Of a stretch of 49,161 nt of DNA, positions 8,928 through 17,258 are shown piece after piece (within the stretch, counting starts at the first letter, position 1; every line of letters starts with the position of its first letter). Source of the stretch: Variovorax sp. CF313 (GTDB taxonomy: Bacteria > Pseudomonadota > Gammaproteobacteria > Burkholderiales > Burkholderiaceae_C); NCBI RefSeq assembly GCF_000282635.1, contig NZ_AKIW01000169.1:1-49161 (forward strand). Direction: 5' to 3'. The position numbers and the translations under genes were made by a program. The notes under the pieces are model-generated. The model ran no database searches. It had not been told where the DNA came from and saw nothing but the letters and a program-made list of their open reading frames with translations.

Positions 8928-9704
8928 CTATTTGCGCTTGTGCATGATCTCTTGCCGGCGTCGGTCCTGAGCCTTTCGGTTTCCAGGGTCGCTCATGCCA
9001 TTCGACAGCAGGGCATCCAGGGACACGGTGCGCTCGTCGATCTGCTTGTTCGTCGCATCCTGCAGCGCCTTCTTGGACATCGCATAGGCGACGTTGCAGT
9101 CGGGAGTGATGCAGCGCGCATAGCGAATGGCCGTGGACAACAGCTGGTCCGGCTCAACCACCTCATGGAAGAACCCCAGTCGCTCGGCCTCTTCCAGACC
9201 GTACAACTCGCCCCGCAAGGTGGTCAGCGCACCCACCTTGTCGCCCAAGGCGTACTTGATGATCTCCACATAGGCGGCAGGCATGGGAATGCCGATGGGG
9301 ACTTCGTTGAGTCCGAACTTCGCGCTCTTGCGGGCCGCGATGCGGAAATCGCAATCCAGGGCAGTGATCAGGCCACCCGCGATGGCATGGCCGTTGATGG
9401 CCGCCACCGTGGGCCGGGGGTACCGGAAGATGCGCAGATTGGTTTCGCGGTAGGCCTTGTACCAGTCGCGGATCTTGTCGAGGCTGCCGCTCCCGAAGAT
9501 CTCGAAGCTGTACTGGAAATCGATACCCGCCGAGAACGCATCGCCCTGGCCCGTCAGGACGACGGGCAGTTCGCTGAACTCGCGTTCGAGGCGATCGAAT
9601 GCTGCGTGCAGGTCGGCGAAGAACTGGTCGTTCTGGACGTTGACCTTGTTGGTGTTCATGCGCACGACGGCGCACTCATCAATGACTTCGATATCCCATG
9701 CCAT
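8928..9704 (-). CDS. enoyl-CoA hydratase/isomerase family protein
   Basis: Crotonase-fold protein, 258 residues, normal for the family. The oxyanion-hole segments are GQGDAFSAGIDF and INGHAIAGGLITALDCDF; the later active-site stretch is FGLNEVPIGIP, which keeps one catalytic-type Glu. The N-terminal part (VNVQNDQFFADLHAAFDRL) is unlike standard hydratases, so hydration is not assured; isomerase or hydrolase activity is possible. The ATG is preceded by AAAGGAG at good spacing. It is the last gene of the operon that begins with the indolepyruvate oxidoreductase at 15591, and hairpins follow its stop. Confidence 0.87.
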   Translation of the reverse strand: MAWDIEVIDECAVVRMNTNKVNVQNDQFFADLHAAFDRLEREFSELPVVLTGQGDAFSAGIDFQYSFEIFGSGSLDKIRDWYKAYRETNLRIFRYPRPTVAAINGHAIAGGLITALDCDFRIAARKSAKFGLNEVPIGIPMPAAYVEIIKYALGDKVGALTTLRGELYGLEEAERLGFFHEVVEPDQLLSTAIRYARCITPDCNVAYAMSKKALQDATNKQIDERTVSLDALLSNGMSDPGNRKAQDRRRQEIMHKRK

Positions 9705-9749
9705 GTGGCGTCTCCTTTAGTTGAAAAATCGAAACAGCGGCCGGTGGAT

Positions 9750-10583
9750 TCACTCTTCCAGCTTGAACGCGTGACGTGCGTTACCCGCGAGGAACCGGGG
9801 GAGCACATCGTCTCCGAGCTCCAGCGCCTGGATGTGCTTCAAGCATTCTGCGGGGGTCAGCATCGGAAAGTTGGTGCCGAACATCACCTTGTTCTTTCCC
9901 GGGCCGCGCATGTAGGCCACCAGCTCCGGTGGAAACCGGGAAGCCTTGTAGGCAGAGGTGTCGACGTAGACATTCGGGTGTTTCATCATGAGCGAGATCA
10001 TCTCGCTCACCCAGGGGAAGCCGATGTGCCCGCCGACGATGCGCAGTTCTGGAAACTCGTGCGCGACGTTGTCCAGGTAGGGGATTGGCCGCCCAGGCTC
10101 CGAAGGCCGCATCGGGCCGGCATGGCCCACCTGCAGGCAGAACGTGATGTCGAGCTCGACGCATTCGGCATAGAGGGGGTAGTACCTGCGGTCGTCGGGA
10201 GGGAGCCCCCACAGCCAGGGCAGGACCCGCAGGCCCTTGAAGCCGAACTCCTTCACGCATCGGCGCAGTTCCCTCACCGCGTCCATTGGCCTGTTGATGT
10301 CGACGGACGCAACGCCGACCACATATCCGCCGTGCGCCTTGACCGCGGCGGCCACTTCGTCGTTCGTGATCATCGGCCCCGCGGGCCCCCACCACGCGCT
10401 CGCGATCGTCCGCGAGACACCTTGCTCGCGGAATGTCTTGAGCGCCTCGTCGTGCGAGATGTCCGGGTTGTCCTGCGCCAACGTCCGCCAAGCCGTCGGC
10501 CATCGACGCAAAGAATCGAACATAGGGTCCAGCAAGTACGCCTTGTTCGGAAGCTGCATCCATGCATCGATGATTTCGGTCAT
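9750..10583 (-). CDS. amidohydrolase-family (TIM-barrel) protein lacking metal ligands
   Basis: 277-residue member of the amidohydrolase-2 superfamily, whose members hydrolyse or decarboxylate acids and lactones. The barrel is recognisable from FGFKGLRVLPWLWG, CLQVGHAGP, RIVGGHIGFPWVSE, NVYVDTSAYK and a C-terminal AGNARHAFKL. The usual N-terminal metal motif (HxH after IID) is replaced by IIDAWMQLP, and the normal catalytic Asp (G-S/T-D) reads VMFGTNFPML with Asn. Residues that normally bind metal are therefore absent, as in a subgroup found beside acyl-CoA genes. It may be a metal-independent enzyme or a binding protein. It lies 15 bases after the quinone reductase stop and is co-transcribed. 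Confidence 0.8.
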   Translation of the reverse strand: MTEIIDAWMQLPNKAYLLDPMFDSLRRWPTAWRTLAQDNPDISHDEALKTFREQGVSRTIASAWWGPAGPMITNDEVAAAVKAHGGYVVGVASVDINRPMDAVRELRRCVKEFGFKGLRVLPWLWGLPPDDRRYYPLYAECVELDITFCLQVGHAGPMRPSEPGRPIPYLDNVAHEFPELRIVGGHIGFPWVSEMISLMMKHPNVYVDTSAYKASRFPPELVAYMRGPGKNKVMFGTNFPMLTPAECLKHIQALELGDDVLPRFLAGNARHAFKLEE

Positions 10584-10598
10584 CTCACTGCTCTTGAG

Positions 10599-11321
10599 TC
10601 AGGTTGATGAAGTCTGCGCCACCTTGGGCCGGAACTGGTCGTCGAAATCATCCAGGCTGGGCATGGGCAGTACCGGCCGGCTGTCGATGTTCTCCACGGC
10701 GTGGAAAAGCTTCATGAGCATGCCGGTACGCTCCGTGTTGTCCACGTAGGGGACGTGGTACGCAAAGAACGGCTCATGGACGGAATAGCCTACATACCCC
10801 AACGTGCCTTGCAGGAGGTGCTTGAGCATGTCCTTCAGGTCACCATGGATCGAGTCAGGGCCAAACATGTAGTCCCGCCCACCCAGAGACGCTACGACCA
10901 TCGCGCGTTTGCCGCGCATGCCGCCTTGGTCGTAAACCCGCGTTCCACCGTAAAAGACACCGGACAGGAACACCCGGTCGATCCAACCCTTGAGTTGGGC
11001 CGGTACCGAGTACCAGAAGATGGGGAATACCAGCACGAGCAGATCAGCATTGCGCACGGCCTCGACCTCGGCGGCAATCTGCGGGTCGATGGTCTGGTTT
11101 TGCCAGGCATGACGCTGCTCTAGTGGGTAGACCAGGTAGTCCTCGCGTGACCTGACACCAAAATCAGCTGCACTGGCCACAGCACTGAAGTTGATGGCCT
11201 GCAGATCGGTCACGCTCGTCTGCCAGCCATCTTTCTCCAAGGCCTCCTTGGTCATGTCGCGCATGGCTGCGACGAACGAATTCGGTTCAGGGTGCGCGTA
11301 AACGATATGTGCGCGTTTCAT
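10599..11321 (-). CDS. flavodoxin-fold NAD(P)H:quinone oxidoreductase
   Basis: 240 residues of the NQO1/MdaB/KefF-type flavoprotein family. Landmarks are the N-terminal MKRAHIVYAHPEPNSF (FMN/FAD phosphate site), NADLLVLVFPIFWYSVPAQLKGWIDRVF and MRGKRAMVVASLGG. The family performs two-electron reduction of quinones or other electrophiles in the cytosol. The ATG at 11321 is chosen because GGAGAGC precedes it and similarity begins there; upstream codons in frame only shadow the hydratase. It overlaps the hydratase stop by four bases (ATGA), implying translational coupling. In this operon it could reoxidise NAD(P)H or reduce a quinone-like intermediate. Confidence 0.9.
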   Translation of the reverse strand: MKRAHIVYAHPEPNSFVAAMRDMTKEALEKDGWQTSVTDLQAINFSAVASAADFGVRSREDYLVYPLEQRHAWQNQTIDPQIAAEVEAVRNADLLVLVFPIFWYSVPAQLKGWIDRVFLSGVFYGGTRVYDQGGMRGKRAMVVASLGGRDYMFGPDSIHGDLKDMLKHLLQGTLGYVGYSVHEPFFAYHVPYVDNTERTGMLMKLFHAVENIDSRPVLPMPSLDDFDDQFRPKVAQTSST

Positions 11322-12052
11322 TGCGTGCTCTCCATTGCCTTTCGACGGCGGCCGACGGCCGCGTTGATTTCGATCACCTCTTCGTCTATGCGTTGGTGAT
11401 ACTCGCTGCTGGGATGCAGCCAGTCCTTGATGCGCCGAAGAATCGTGGGATCCTTCGAAGCGAGAAGCTTTGCACGCTCCCAGCCTCTTGCATGAATCTC
11501 CGCCGCGGGCGAGACCTCTGCGACAAGTCCCCACTCGCATGCCTCGGCGCCCGTGAACTTCTCGCCGCCGAGGAGCAGGCGCTTGGCCCGCGGCAGGCCA
11601 ACGGCCCGCTGCAACAGCAGCGTGCTGGCCGCCTCCGGAGCAATGCCCAGGTCGACGAAAGGAAGCCGGAAGACCGTGTCGGCACTCGTCACCACCCAGT
11701 CGGCATGCAGCAGCCAAGTCACGCCGATCCCGGTGGCGGAGCCATGCACCGCGATCACGACAGGTTTTCTCACGTCGGCGATGGCGTGCAGGAAGGTTGG
11801 CACGGCATCCTGCGGCTGCTGAGGCCATTCGTCGAAGGCCTTCAAGTCATGCCCGGCGCAGAACACGTCGCCCGCCCCCGTCACCAGAATGCAGCGCACG
11901 TCGTCTCTTTCGTCGGCAGCTCTCAGGGCCTCGGCGATGGCCGCGAACATGGGCATGGTGAGCGCGTTGCGTTTTTCAGGCCGGGCTATGCAGAGGTGCC
12001 ATACCCCGTCCTGCACACTGCACTGGATGGATTCAATGCTTTCCATACTCAC
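11318..12052 (-). CDS. enoyl-CoA hydratase/isomerase family protein
   Basis: Crotonase-fold enzyme of 244 residues. Key segments are ARPEKRNALTMPMF, TGAGDVFCAGHDLKAF (first oxyanion strand), VHGSATGIGVTWLLHADW (second oxyanion helix) and FVDLGIAPEAAST. The Asp/Glu arrangement (FVDLGIAPE) is closer to enoyl-CoA isomerases than to standard hydratases. The frame opens with GTG at 12052, giving GTGA overlap with the oxidoreductase stop; ATG at 12046 is an alternative start. Its own stop overlaps the next gene by four bases, so the three genes are translationally linked. Confidence 0.87.
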   Translation of the reverse strand: MSMESIESIQCSVQDGVWHLCIARPEKRNALTMPMFAAIAEALRAADERDDVRCILVTGAGDVFCAGHDLKAFDEWPQQPQDAVPTFLHAIADVRKPVVIAVHGSATGIGVTWLLHADWVVTSADTVFRLPFVDLGIAPEAASTLLLQRAVGLPRAKRLLLGGEKFTGAEACEWGLVAEVSPAAEIHARGWERAKLLASKDPTILRRIKDWLHPSSEYHQRIDEEVIEINAAVGRRRKAMESTQ

Positions 12053-15000
12053 GACGAGGCTCCTTGCAAACGGTGTCCGTGGGTCATCGGCGGAATGTCC
12101 TTGCCGGTAATCTCGCCCAGCAAGGCACGCTGGCGTTCACGCGCCTCCTCGATGGCTTTCAATTTCACGTGTCCGAACCCACGGATCTGCTCAGGAATGC
12201 GTGCCAGCTCCAGACACTTCTTCGGCTGGGCTGCGATGAAAGGCAGCGTGGCCTGGATCCCCTGCTTGTATTCGTCGATGAGCGCGCGCTCCGTCCTGCG
12301 CTCGTGCGTGTACCCGAACGGATCGAACAGCGTGCCCCGCAGGAACTTCAGCTTCGCAAGGACCGTGAACGCCGACGCCATCCAGCCGCCGTACAGCCGC
12401 TTGCGCGGCAAGCCGTCCGAGCCGCGCCGGGCGAAGAGTGGCGGCGCCAGGGAGAACCCAACTTTGTATTCGCCATCGAACTGGCTTTCGATCAGCTTGC
12501 GCAGCTCCGCGGACGAATGCAGGCGCGCCACCTCGTACTCGTCCTTGTAAGCCATCAGCTTGAAGAGATTCCTGGCGACGGACTGTTCGTAGCCGTCGGG
12601 CATCGCAGCACCGGACGAACGTACCTTCCGCAGAAAGCCTTCGTACTGCTGGGCATAGCTGCTGCCCTGGTAGGCCACCAGCCGGTCGCGGCGGTCTTGC
12701 ACCAGTTGCGGCACGTCTTCCTTGCCGGCCCTGGGGATCCATTGCACGACCGCAGCGGGCTTCGCCACCAGCCGCTCCGGCGACGCCACGTACTGCCGGC
12801 CGATCTTGAACGCGCGCAAGTTGGCATCCACCGCCTGCCCGTTCAGCTCGATCGCGCGGCGCAGCGCATCGTGCGACAGTGGCACCTGCCCAGCCTGCCA
12901 GGCCGCACCCAGCAAGATCATGTTGGCGTAGACGCTATCTCCGCAGTAGCGCACCGCGATGTCATGGGCCGGGATCTTGGCCAGTCTTTTCTCTGCGCAC
13001 GCCTGCTCGATGGTGGCCCACAGCGCCTCGTTCGGCATGCTGAAGTCGCGGTTGCGCTGGAAGTCGGAGGTGGGCGATACATTGGTGTTCACCATCGCGC
13101 GGCAATCGGACTTCAGCCGGCTGACGGAGTCCGGATGCGCACTTACCACCAGATCGCCCCCGATGAGCGCATCGGCGGCAGCGTCCGGTATGCGGGGCGC
13201 GTGGATGTCGTCGGCCGTTGCCGCGATGCGCACATGGCTCCACACCGCGCCGCCCTTCTGGGCCAGGCCGGCCATGTCCATCACGGAGCAATGCAGCCCC
13301 TGCAGGTGCGCCGCCATGCCCAGGATGTTGCCGATCGTCAGCACGCCCGTGCCGCCGATGCCGTTAACCAGCACAGCGTAGCTGGTGTCCAGCGCGGGCA
13401 ACTGGGGATGGGCCGGCTCGGGCCAGGCTGCCGGATCGCCTTCGGAGCCGGCACCGGAGTCGACCGGCTTCTTGCGCAAGGCCCCGCCCTCCACGGCCAC
13501 GAAGCTCGGGCAAAAGCCGTCGGCACAGGAGTAGTCCTTGTTGCAGGAGGACTGGTTGATCTGGCGCTTGCGACCCAGCGGCGTCTCCAGCGGCTCGATG
13601 GAGACGCAGTTGCTCTTGACGGTGCAGTCGCCGCAGCCTTCGCACACTTCCGGATTGATGACGTAGCGGACCGGAGGATCCGGGTACTTGTTGCGCTTGC
13701 GCCGGCGGCGCTTTTCGGCGGCACAGGTCTGGTCGTAGACCAAGGCGGTCACGAAAGGCAATTCGCGCAGTTCGCGCTGGACGGCGTCCAGATCGCGCCG
13801 GTGATGGAAGGTCGTGCCAGGCGCAAACGCGGATTCGTGCCCCTTGTATTTCTCGACGTCGTCACTGACGACCACGACGCGTGCCACGCCTTCGGCATGC
13901 AGCAGTTGCGTCAGCATCGGTGCTGTGAGCGGTCCGTCGTGCGGCTGCCCACCTGTAAGCGCCGTAGCGTCGTTGAACAGGACCTTGAACGTCATCGGCG
14001 TCTTGGCCGCCACGGCCTGACGGATGGAGAGCGAGCCCGAATGGAAGAACGTGCCGTCGCCCATGTTGGCGAACATGTGCGGCCGCTTGGAGAAGCGGCT
14101 TTGCCCCACCCACGGAGCACCCTCGCCGCCCATGTGCGTATAGCTTTCGGTACGGCGATCCATCCAGTTGGCCATGTAGTGACAGCCGATCCCGGCCGTG
14201 GCGCGCGAACCCTCCGGTACCTTGGTAGAGCTGTTGTGCGGGCAGCCAGAACAGAAGTACGGCGTGCGCATGAGGGGCGCCAGGAGCTTTCCCTTTTCTG
14301 GCGTGTAGGGGAGCGCCTGGCATGCGTCCATGCCTGCGGCATGCAGCCGCGCCTGCAACGCCGCCGCGATGTCCACGGGCCCGAGTTCGGCATCTCCGCG
14401 CAAGAGGCGCTGCCCATGCGGAATCTCGAATTCCGCGCATTGGAGGCCGCCACTGGACTTGCCCACGACCTGGGGCGCTTTCTCTCCACTTGCGGCAAGC
14501 GGGTAAAGGATGTCCTTGACCTGCTGCTCGATCAGCGCCCTCTTCTCTTCGACCACGAAGATCTCGTCGAGGCCCTGTGCGAACTCGCGGATGATCTGCG
14601 GCTCCAGGGGCCAGACCATGCCGAGCTTCAAAAGGGCAATACCCCTCGCGGCCAGATCCTGCTCGCCGATGTCGAGCAGCCTGAGTGCTTCGCGCACGTC
14701 GTTGTAGGGCTTGCCGCCCGCAATGATGCCGATGCGGGAACCTGCGCCCTTGGCCACGATGCGGTTCAACGCGTTCGCACGACAGTAGGACAGCGCCAGG
14801 GGCAGCTTGGTGCGCACGATCCGCGGCTCCTGCGTCGCCCACACGTCGGGCCAACGGATGTGGACGTCTTCCGTCGCCTTGAAATCCTCGGGCGGCCGGC
14901 ATTCGACCCGGAACGGATCAACGTCCGCGATCGATGTAGTCTCGACGATATCCCCCACGCACTTGAGCCCCACCCACAGGCCCGACGCGCGGCTCATTGC

Positions 15001-15591
15001 CCAGCCATGAATCCCGTAGTCGAGGTATTCCTGCACGTTGCTCGGGTACAGAATGGGGATGAACGACGCAACCAGCAACTGTTCGCTCTGATGCGCGAAC
15101 GAGGATGACTTGGCCGTGTGGTCGTCGGCGGCCAGCACGAGCGCACCGCCATGCGGTGAAGTTCCAGCCGCATTGGCATGCTTGAGGGCGTCCGCGCTTC
15201 TGTCGACGCCAGGCCCCTTGCCGTACCACATGGCGAACACACCATCGACCGTGGCCTCCTCCGGGTGCTGCATCAACTGCTGGGTTCCCCAGCAGGCGGT
15301 CGCTGCCAAGTCTTCGTTGAGGCCCGGGATGAACTCGATCTGCTTTTCCTTGAGCAGTTTCTGGATCCCCCACAGCACCTGATCCAGGCCCGACAGCGGC
15401 GACCCGCGGTAGCCACTGACGAACCCGGCGGTATTCAACCCTGCCGCACGGTCGCGGGCGCTCTGGTTGAGCAGCAGCCGGACCAGCGCCTGCGAACCAC
15501 TGATATAGGCGGGGCCGCGGTCCAGCTGATAGCGGTCCTCGAGCTTCGCGGGACGCAGCAGCGCTCCAGGCAGCGGCGCGACCTCAGACAT
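12049..15591 (-). CDS. fused indolepyruvate:ferredoxin oxidoreductase
   Basis: Single-chain 2-oxoacid:ferredoxin oxidoreductase of 1180 residues, with alpha, beta and gamma parts fused. The family decarboxylates aryl-2-oxo acids (e.g. indolepyruvate, phenylpyruvate) to acyl-CoA, passing electrons to ferredoxin or a flavoprotein. An N-terminal pyrimidine-domain stretch (FVSGYRGSPLSGLDQVLWG) is followed near residue 450 by YFCSGCPHNSST and the ThDP site FANMGDGTFFHSGS. An Fe-S module near 650 has CEGCGDC plus a second cysteine cluster (SCNKDYSCADGFCP). The gamma domain begins near 744 with NGIGGTGVLTIGNILGMAA. GGGGAGG precedes the ATG at 15591. It heads the operon; the aminotransferase at 1286 could provide its substrate, though this is unproven. 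Confidence 0.93.
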   Translation of the reverse strand: MSEVAPLPGALLRPAKLEDRYQLDRGPAYISGSQALVRLLLNQSARDRAAGLNTAGFVSGYRGSPLSGLDQVLWGIQKLLKEKQIEFIPGLNEDLAATACWGTQQLMQHPEEATVDGVFAMWYGKGPGVDRSADALKHANAAGTSPHGGALVLAADDHTAKSSSFAHQSEQLLVASFIPILYPSNVQEYLDYGIHGWAMSRASGLWVGLKCVGDIVETTSIADVDPFRVECRPPEDFKATEDVHIRWPDVWATQEPRIVRTKLPLALSYCRANALNRIVAKGAGSRIGIIAGGKPYNDVREALRLLDIGEQDLAARGIALLKLGMVWPLEPQIIREFAQGLDEIFVVEEKRALIEQQVKDILYPLAASGEKAPQVVGKSSGGLQCAEFEIPHGQRLLRGDAELGPVDIAAALQARLHAAGMDACQALPYTPEKGKLLAPLMRTPYFCSGCPHNSSTKVPEGSRATAGIGCHYMANWMDRRTESYTHMGGEGAPWVGQSRFSKRPHMFANMGDGTFFHSGSLSIRQAVAAKTPMTFKVLFNDATALTGGQPHDGPLTAPMLTQLLHAEGVARVVVVSDDVEKYKGHESAFAPGTTFHHRRDLDAVQRELRELPFVTALVYDQTCAAEKRRRRKRNKYPDPPVRYVINPEVCEGCGDCTVKSNCVSIEPLETPLGRKRQINQSSCNKDYSCADGFCPSFVAVEGGALRKKPVDSGAGSEGDPAAWPEPAHPQLPALDTSYAVLVNGIGGTGVLTIGNILGMAAHLQGLHCSVMDMAGLAQKGGAVWSHVRIAATADDIHAPRIPDAAADALIGGDLVVSAHPDSVSRLKSDCRAMVNTNVSPTSDFQRNRDFSMPNEALWATIEQACAEKRLAKIPAHDIAVRYCGDSVYANMILLGAAWQAGQVPLSHDALRRAIELNGQAVDANLRAFKIGRQYVASPERLVAKPAAVVQWIPRAGKEDVPQLVQDRRDRLVAYQGSSYAQQYEGFLRKVRSSGAAMPDGYEQSVARNLFKLMAYKDEYEVARLHSSAELRKLIESQFDGEYKVGFSLAPPLFARRGSDGLPRKRLYGGWMASAFTVLAKLKFLRGTLFDPFGYTHERRTERALIDEYKQGIQATLPFIAAQPKKCLELARIPEQIRGFGHVKLKAIEEARERQRALLGEITGKDIPPMTHGHRLQGASS

Positions 15592-15679
15592 GCCGCACCT
15601 CCCCATGTTGGGCGCAGCCGGCGACAACGGCACGGGGGTGTGCTTCGCGCGAGGCGGCTGCACTCGATGACAGGCTCAT
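15584..15679 (-). CDS. possible 31-residue leader peptide before oxidoreductase
   Basis: A short frame starts with ATG at 15679, six bases after a strong AAGGAG. It encodes 31 residues (begins MSLSSSAAASREAHPR, ends HGEVRHV) and stops at 15584, overlapping the oxidoreductase start by eight bases. The ribosome site is better than that of the big gene, so it may be a translated leader coupling ribosomes into the operon. It resembles no known protein. Without the good ribosome site it would be dismissed as a chance frame. Confidence 0.3.
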   Translation of the reverse strand: MSLSSSAAASREAHPRAVVAGCAQHGEVRHV

Positions 15680-15754
15680 GGGGAACTCCTTGTATTTGTT
15701 GCTCGGGCGGGATGCTGTCCCTCTATTAACCGGCACCACGCTCCATTCGTACAT

Positions 15755-15789
15755 TGGCGAAATTGACTTTGTTTGTGCTACTTTCGCCA
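15755..15789. promoter_or_regulatory. TGGCGAAA/TTTCGCCA inverted repeat upstream of oxidoreductase operon
   Basis: Two perfect 8-base arms (15755-15762 and 15782-15789) are separated by 19 AT-rich bases, about 165 bases upstream of the oxidoreductase ATG and just past the stop of the small membrane gene. Arm centres are 27 bases apart. It is a candidate operator or promoter element for the operon; the nearby GlxA-type regulator at 16223 is the obvious but untested partner. Confidence 0.4.
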
Positions 15790-15820
15790 TCGTCCATCGA
15801 GCTCCGCACGGAGGGGGCGC

Positions 15821-16108
15821 TCAGAACGACAGCCCAAACACGAAATAGGCGATGCCGGCCACGGCTGCCATCGCGATGGCGGGAACGGCCACCAACGCAT
15901 AACCACGATAGAAATCCTGCACCTGGCTGGCGGGGACGACAGCGAATCCGTGGCAGCTTCCCAGTGCGGCAATTCGGTCGCCGCATTCACAAGCGGGATA
16001 GGGTTCTCCGTCGACGACTTGGCGAGAGTTCGCCTGTATCTGGGGCTGCAAGGCTTGATCGCAGCCAGAGACGTCGCTGCGCAATGACGCAAGGGGTATG
16101 TCGCTCAT
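15821..16108 (-). CDS. small single-span membrane protein of unknown function
   Basis: 95 residues starting at the ATG with GGAGCACGGAG upstream. Residues 1-65 are soluble, with a cysteine pair (PACECGD) and a third cysteine (GSCHGF). The end is one hydrophobic helix (YALVAVPAIAMAAVAGIAYFVF) finishing three residues before the C-terminus, so the protein is probably tail-anchored or N-in. Not a recognised family. It lies between the oxidoreductase operon and the divergent AraC-type regulator, and could be co-transcribed with the operon or expressed from the divergent promoter region at 16109-16222. The cysteine cluster could bind metal or be redox-active, but this is speculative. Confidence 0.6.
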   Translation of the reverse strand: MSDIPLASLRSDVSGCDQALQPQIQANSRQVVDGEPYPACECGDRIAALGSCHGFAVVPASQVQDFYRGYALVAVPAIAMAAVAGIAYFVFGLSF

Positions 16109-16222
16109 CTCCGTGCTCCTTTTTGTAGTCGCCGGTCTAGAGGCCAGCAAGGCTCATTAGGCGGATTTCCACGTCTTGGTGTAAATTGTCGAAACTGACA
16201 TGTTCTATGCCATTTACGACCA

Positions 16223-17215
16223 ATGCCACGTGCCGCCATCCTCACCTTCGACGGCTGCTACGCTTCCAGCGTGGCCGGGTTTGCCGACATCCTTCAGATC
16301 GCGAACTCGCATCTGAGGCTCGAACAAGCGCCGGCGAAAGCACTATTCGAGTGGCGTTTCGTGTCGCCGTCGGGCGAAGCGGCGATTGCCAGCAACGGCC
16401 TGCCTCTGCAAACCCACAAGTTGGGGCCACGAGAACGGTATGACTTGGTGTTTGTTCCCAGCTTTCACTATGGCGGGCACCGACAGTTCGACCAGTTCCT
16501 CGACCGGCAGGCCGATGCCTGTGCCTGGCTGACGGCGCAATGGCGCGCAGGATCATGGGTCGCCGCGAACTGCACGGGCACCTTCATCCTGGCCCAGACG
16601 GGCTTGCTCGATGAGCGCGTTGCGACGACCACGTGGTGGCTTGAACGGCAGTTCAGGGAGAAGTTTCCACGTGTCGACCTGCAACTTCGTCCTGTGATCA
16701 CCGAGATGGACCGGCTGATGTGCGCGGGCGCGTCAGCGTCGTATCTGATTCAGACCATTCGTGTCATTGAGCGCTTCTCGGGGCCGGTCATTGCGTCGCA
16801 GTGCGCGAAGGCCATGCTGATTGACGTGAGTCAAACCAGCCAGATTCCCTATCTTCCATTGCTTGCCCAAAAGAACCACTCCGACGCGCTGGTGCATCGA
16901 GCCCAGCGCTGGCTGCAGGGCAACATGACCAAGGATCTGAGGATCAGCGAGCTCGCCGATACGCTCGCGGTCAGCGACAGAACCCTCATCCGCCGCTTCC
17001 GCAGCGTGCTGGACCAAACGCCGCTGGCCTATCTTCAGGATCTTCGGCTGGAAGCTGCGCGTGCGCTGCTCGAGACCAGTTCGCACAGCGTCGAAGAAGT
17101 GGCGAGCCAGGTCGGATACAGCGACACCAGTTCCTTTTCCAGACTCTTCCGTCAACGCATCGGGATGAGTCCGGGGGCCTACCGCGGCCGCTTCCAGATG
17201 GACTCCTCGCTCTAG
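16223..17215 (+). CDS. GlxA-type AraC-family transcriptional regulator
   Basis: 330-residue cytosolic regulator with an N-terminal DJ-1/PfpI-like domain (about 1-190) and a C-terminal AraC double helix-turn-helix (about 220-325). The first domain keeps the nucleophile-elbow sequence WVAANCTGTFILAQTGLL; the last domain shows LRISELADTLAVSDRTLIRRF and SVEEVASQVGYSDTSSFSRLF. Members sense small metabolites and activate catabolic genes. The gene is divergent from the membrane-protein/oxidoreductase group. No Shine-Dalgarno is visible before the ATG. It probably controls the neighbouring operon, perhaps via the inverted repeat at 15755-15789. Confidence 0.9.
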   Translation: MPRAAILTFDGCYASSVAGFADILQIANSHLRLEQAPAKALFEWRFVSPSGEAAIASNGLPLQTHKLGPRERYDLVFVPSFHYGGHRQFDQFLDRQADACAWLTAQWRAGSWVAANCTGTFILAQTGLLDERVATTTWWLERQFREKFPRVDLQLRPVITEMDRLMCAGASASYLIQTIRVIERFSGPVIASQCAKAMLIDVSQTSQIPYLPLLAQKNHSDALVHRAQRWLQGNMTKDLRISELADTLAVSDRTLIRRFRSVLDQTPLAYLQDLRLEAARALLETSSHSVEEVASQVGYSDTSSFSRLFRQRIGMSPGAYRGRFQMDSSL

Positions 17216-17258
17216 TCCGGGCCAACACAATCACCAATGGCTGAGGCTTTGGAAGCGA

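Noticed and set aside
8820..10607. 595-codon open frame on the plus strand
   Set aside because: Antisense to the hydratase and amidohydrolase-like genes, both of which have clear ribosome sites and family motifs.
11322..11828. N-terminal extension of the quinone reductase frame
   Set aside because: It shadows the hydratase gene; flavodoxin-fold similarity and the ribosome site both begin at 11321.
12064..15108. 1014-codon open frame on the plus strand
   Set aside because: It lies entirely antisense to the indolepyruvate oxidoreductase, has arginine/histidine-rich low-complexity composition and no family motif; typical shadow frame of GC-rich coding DNA.
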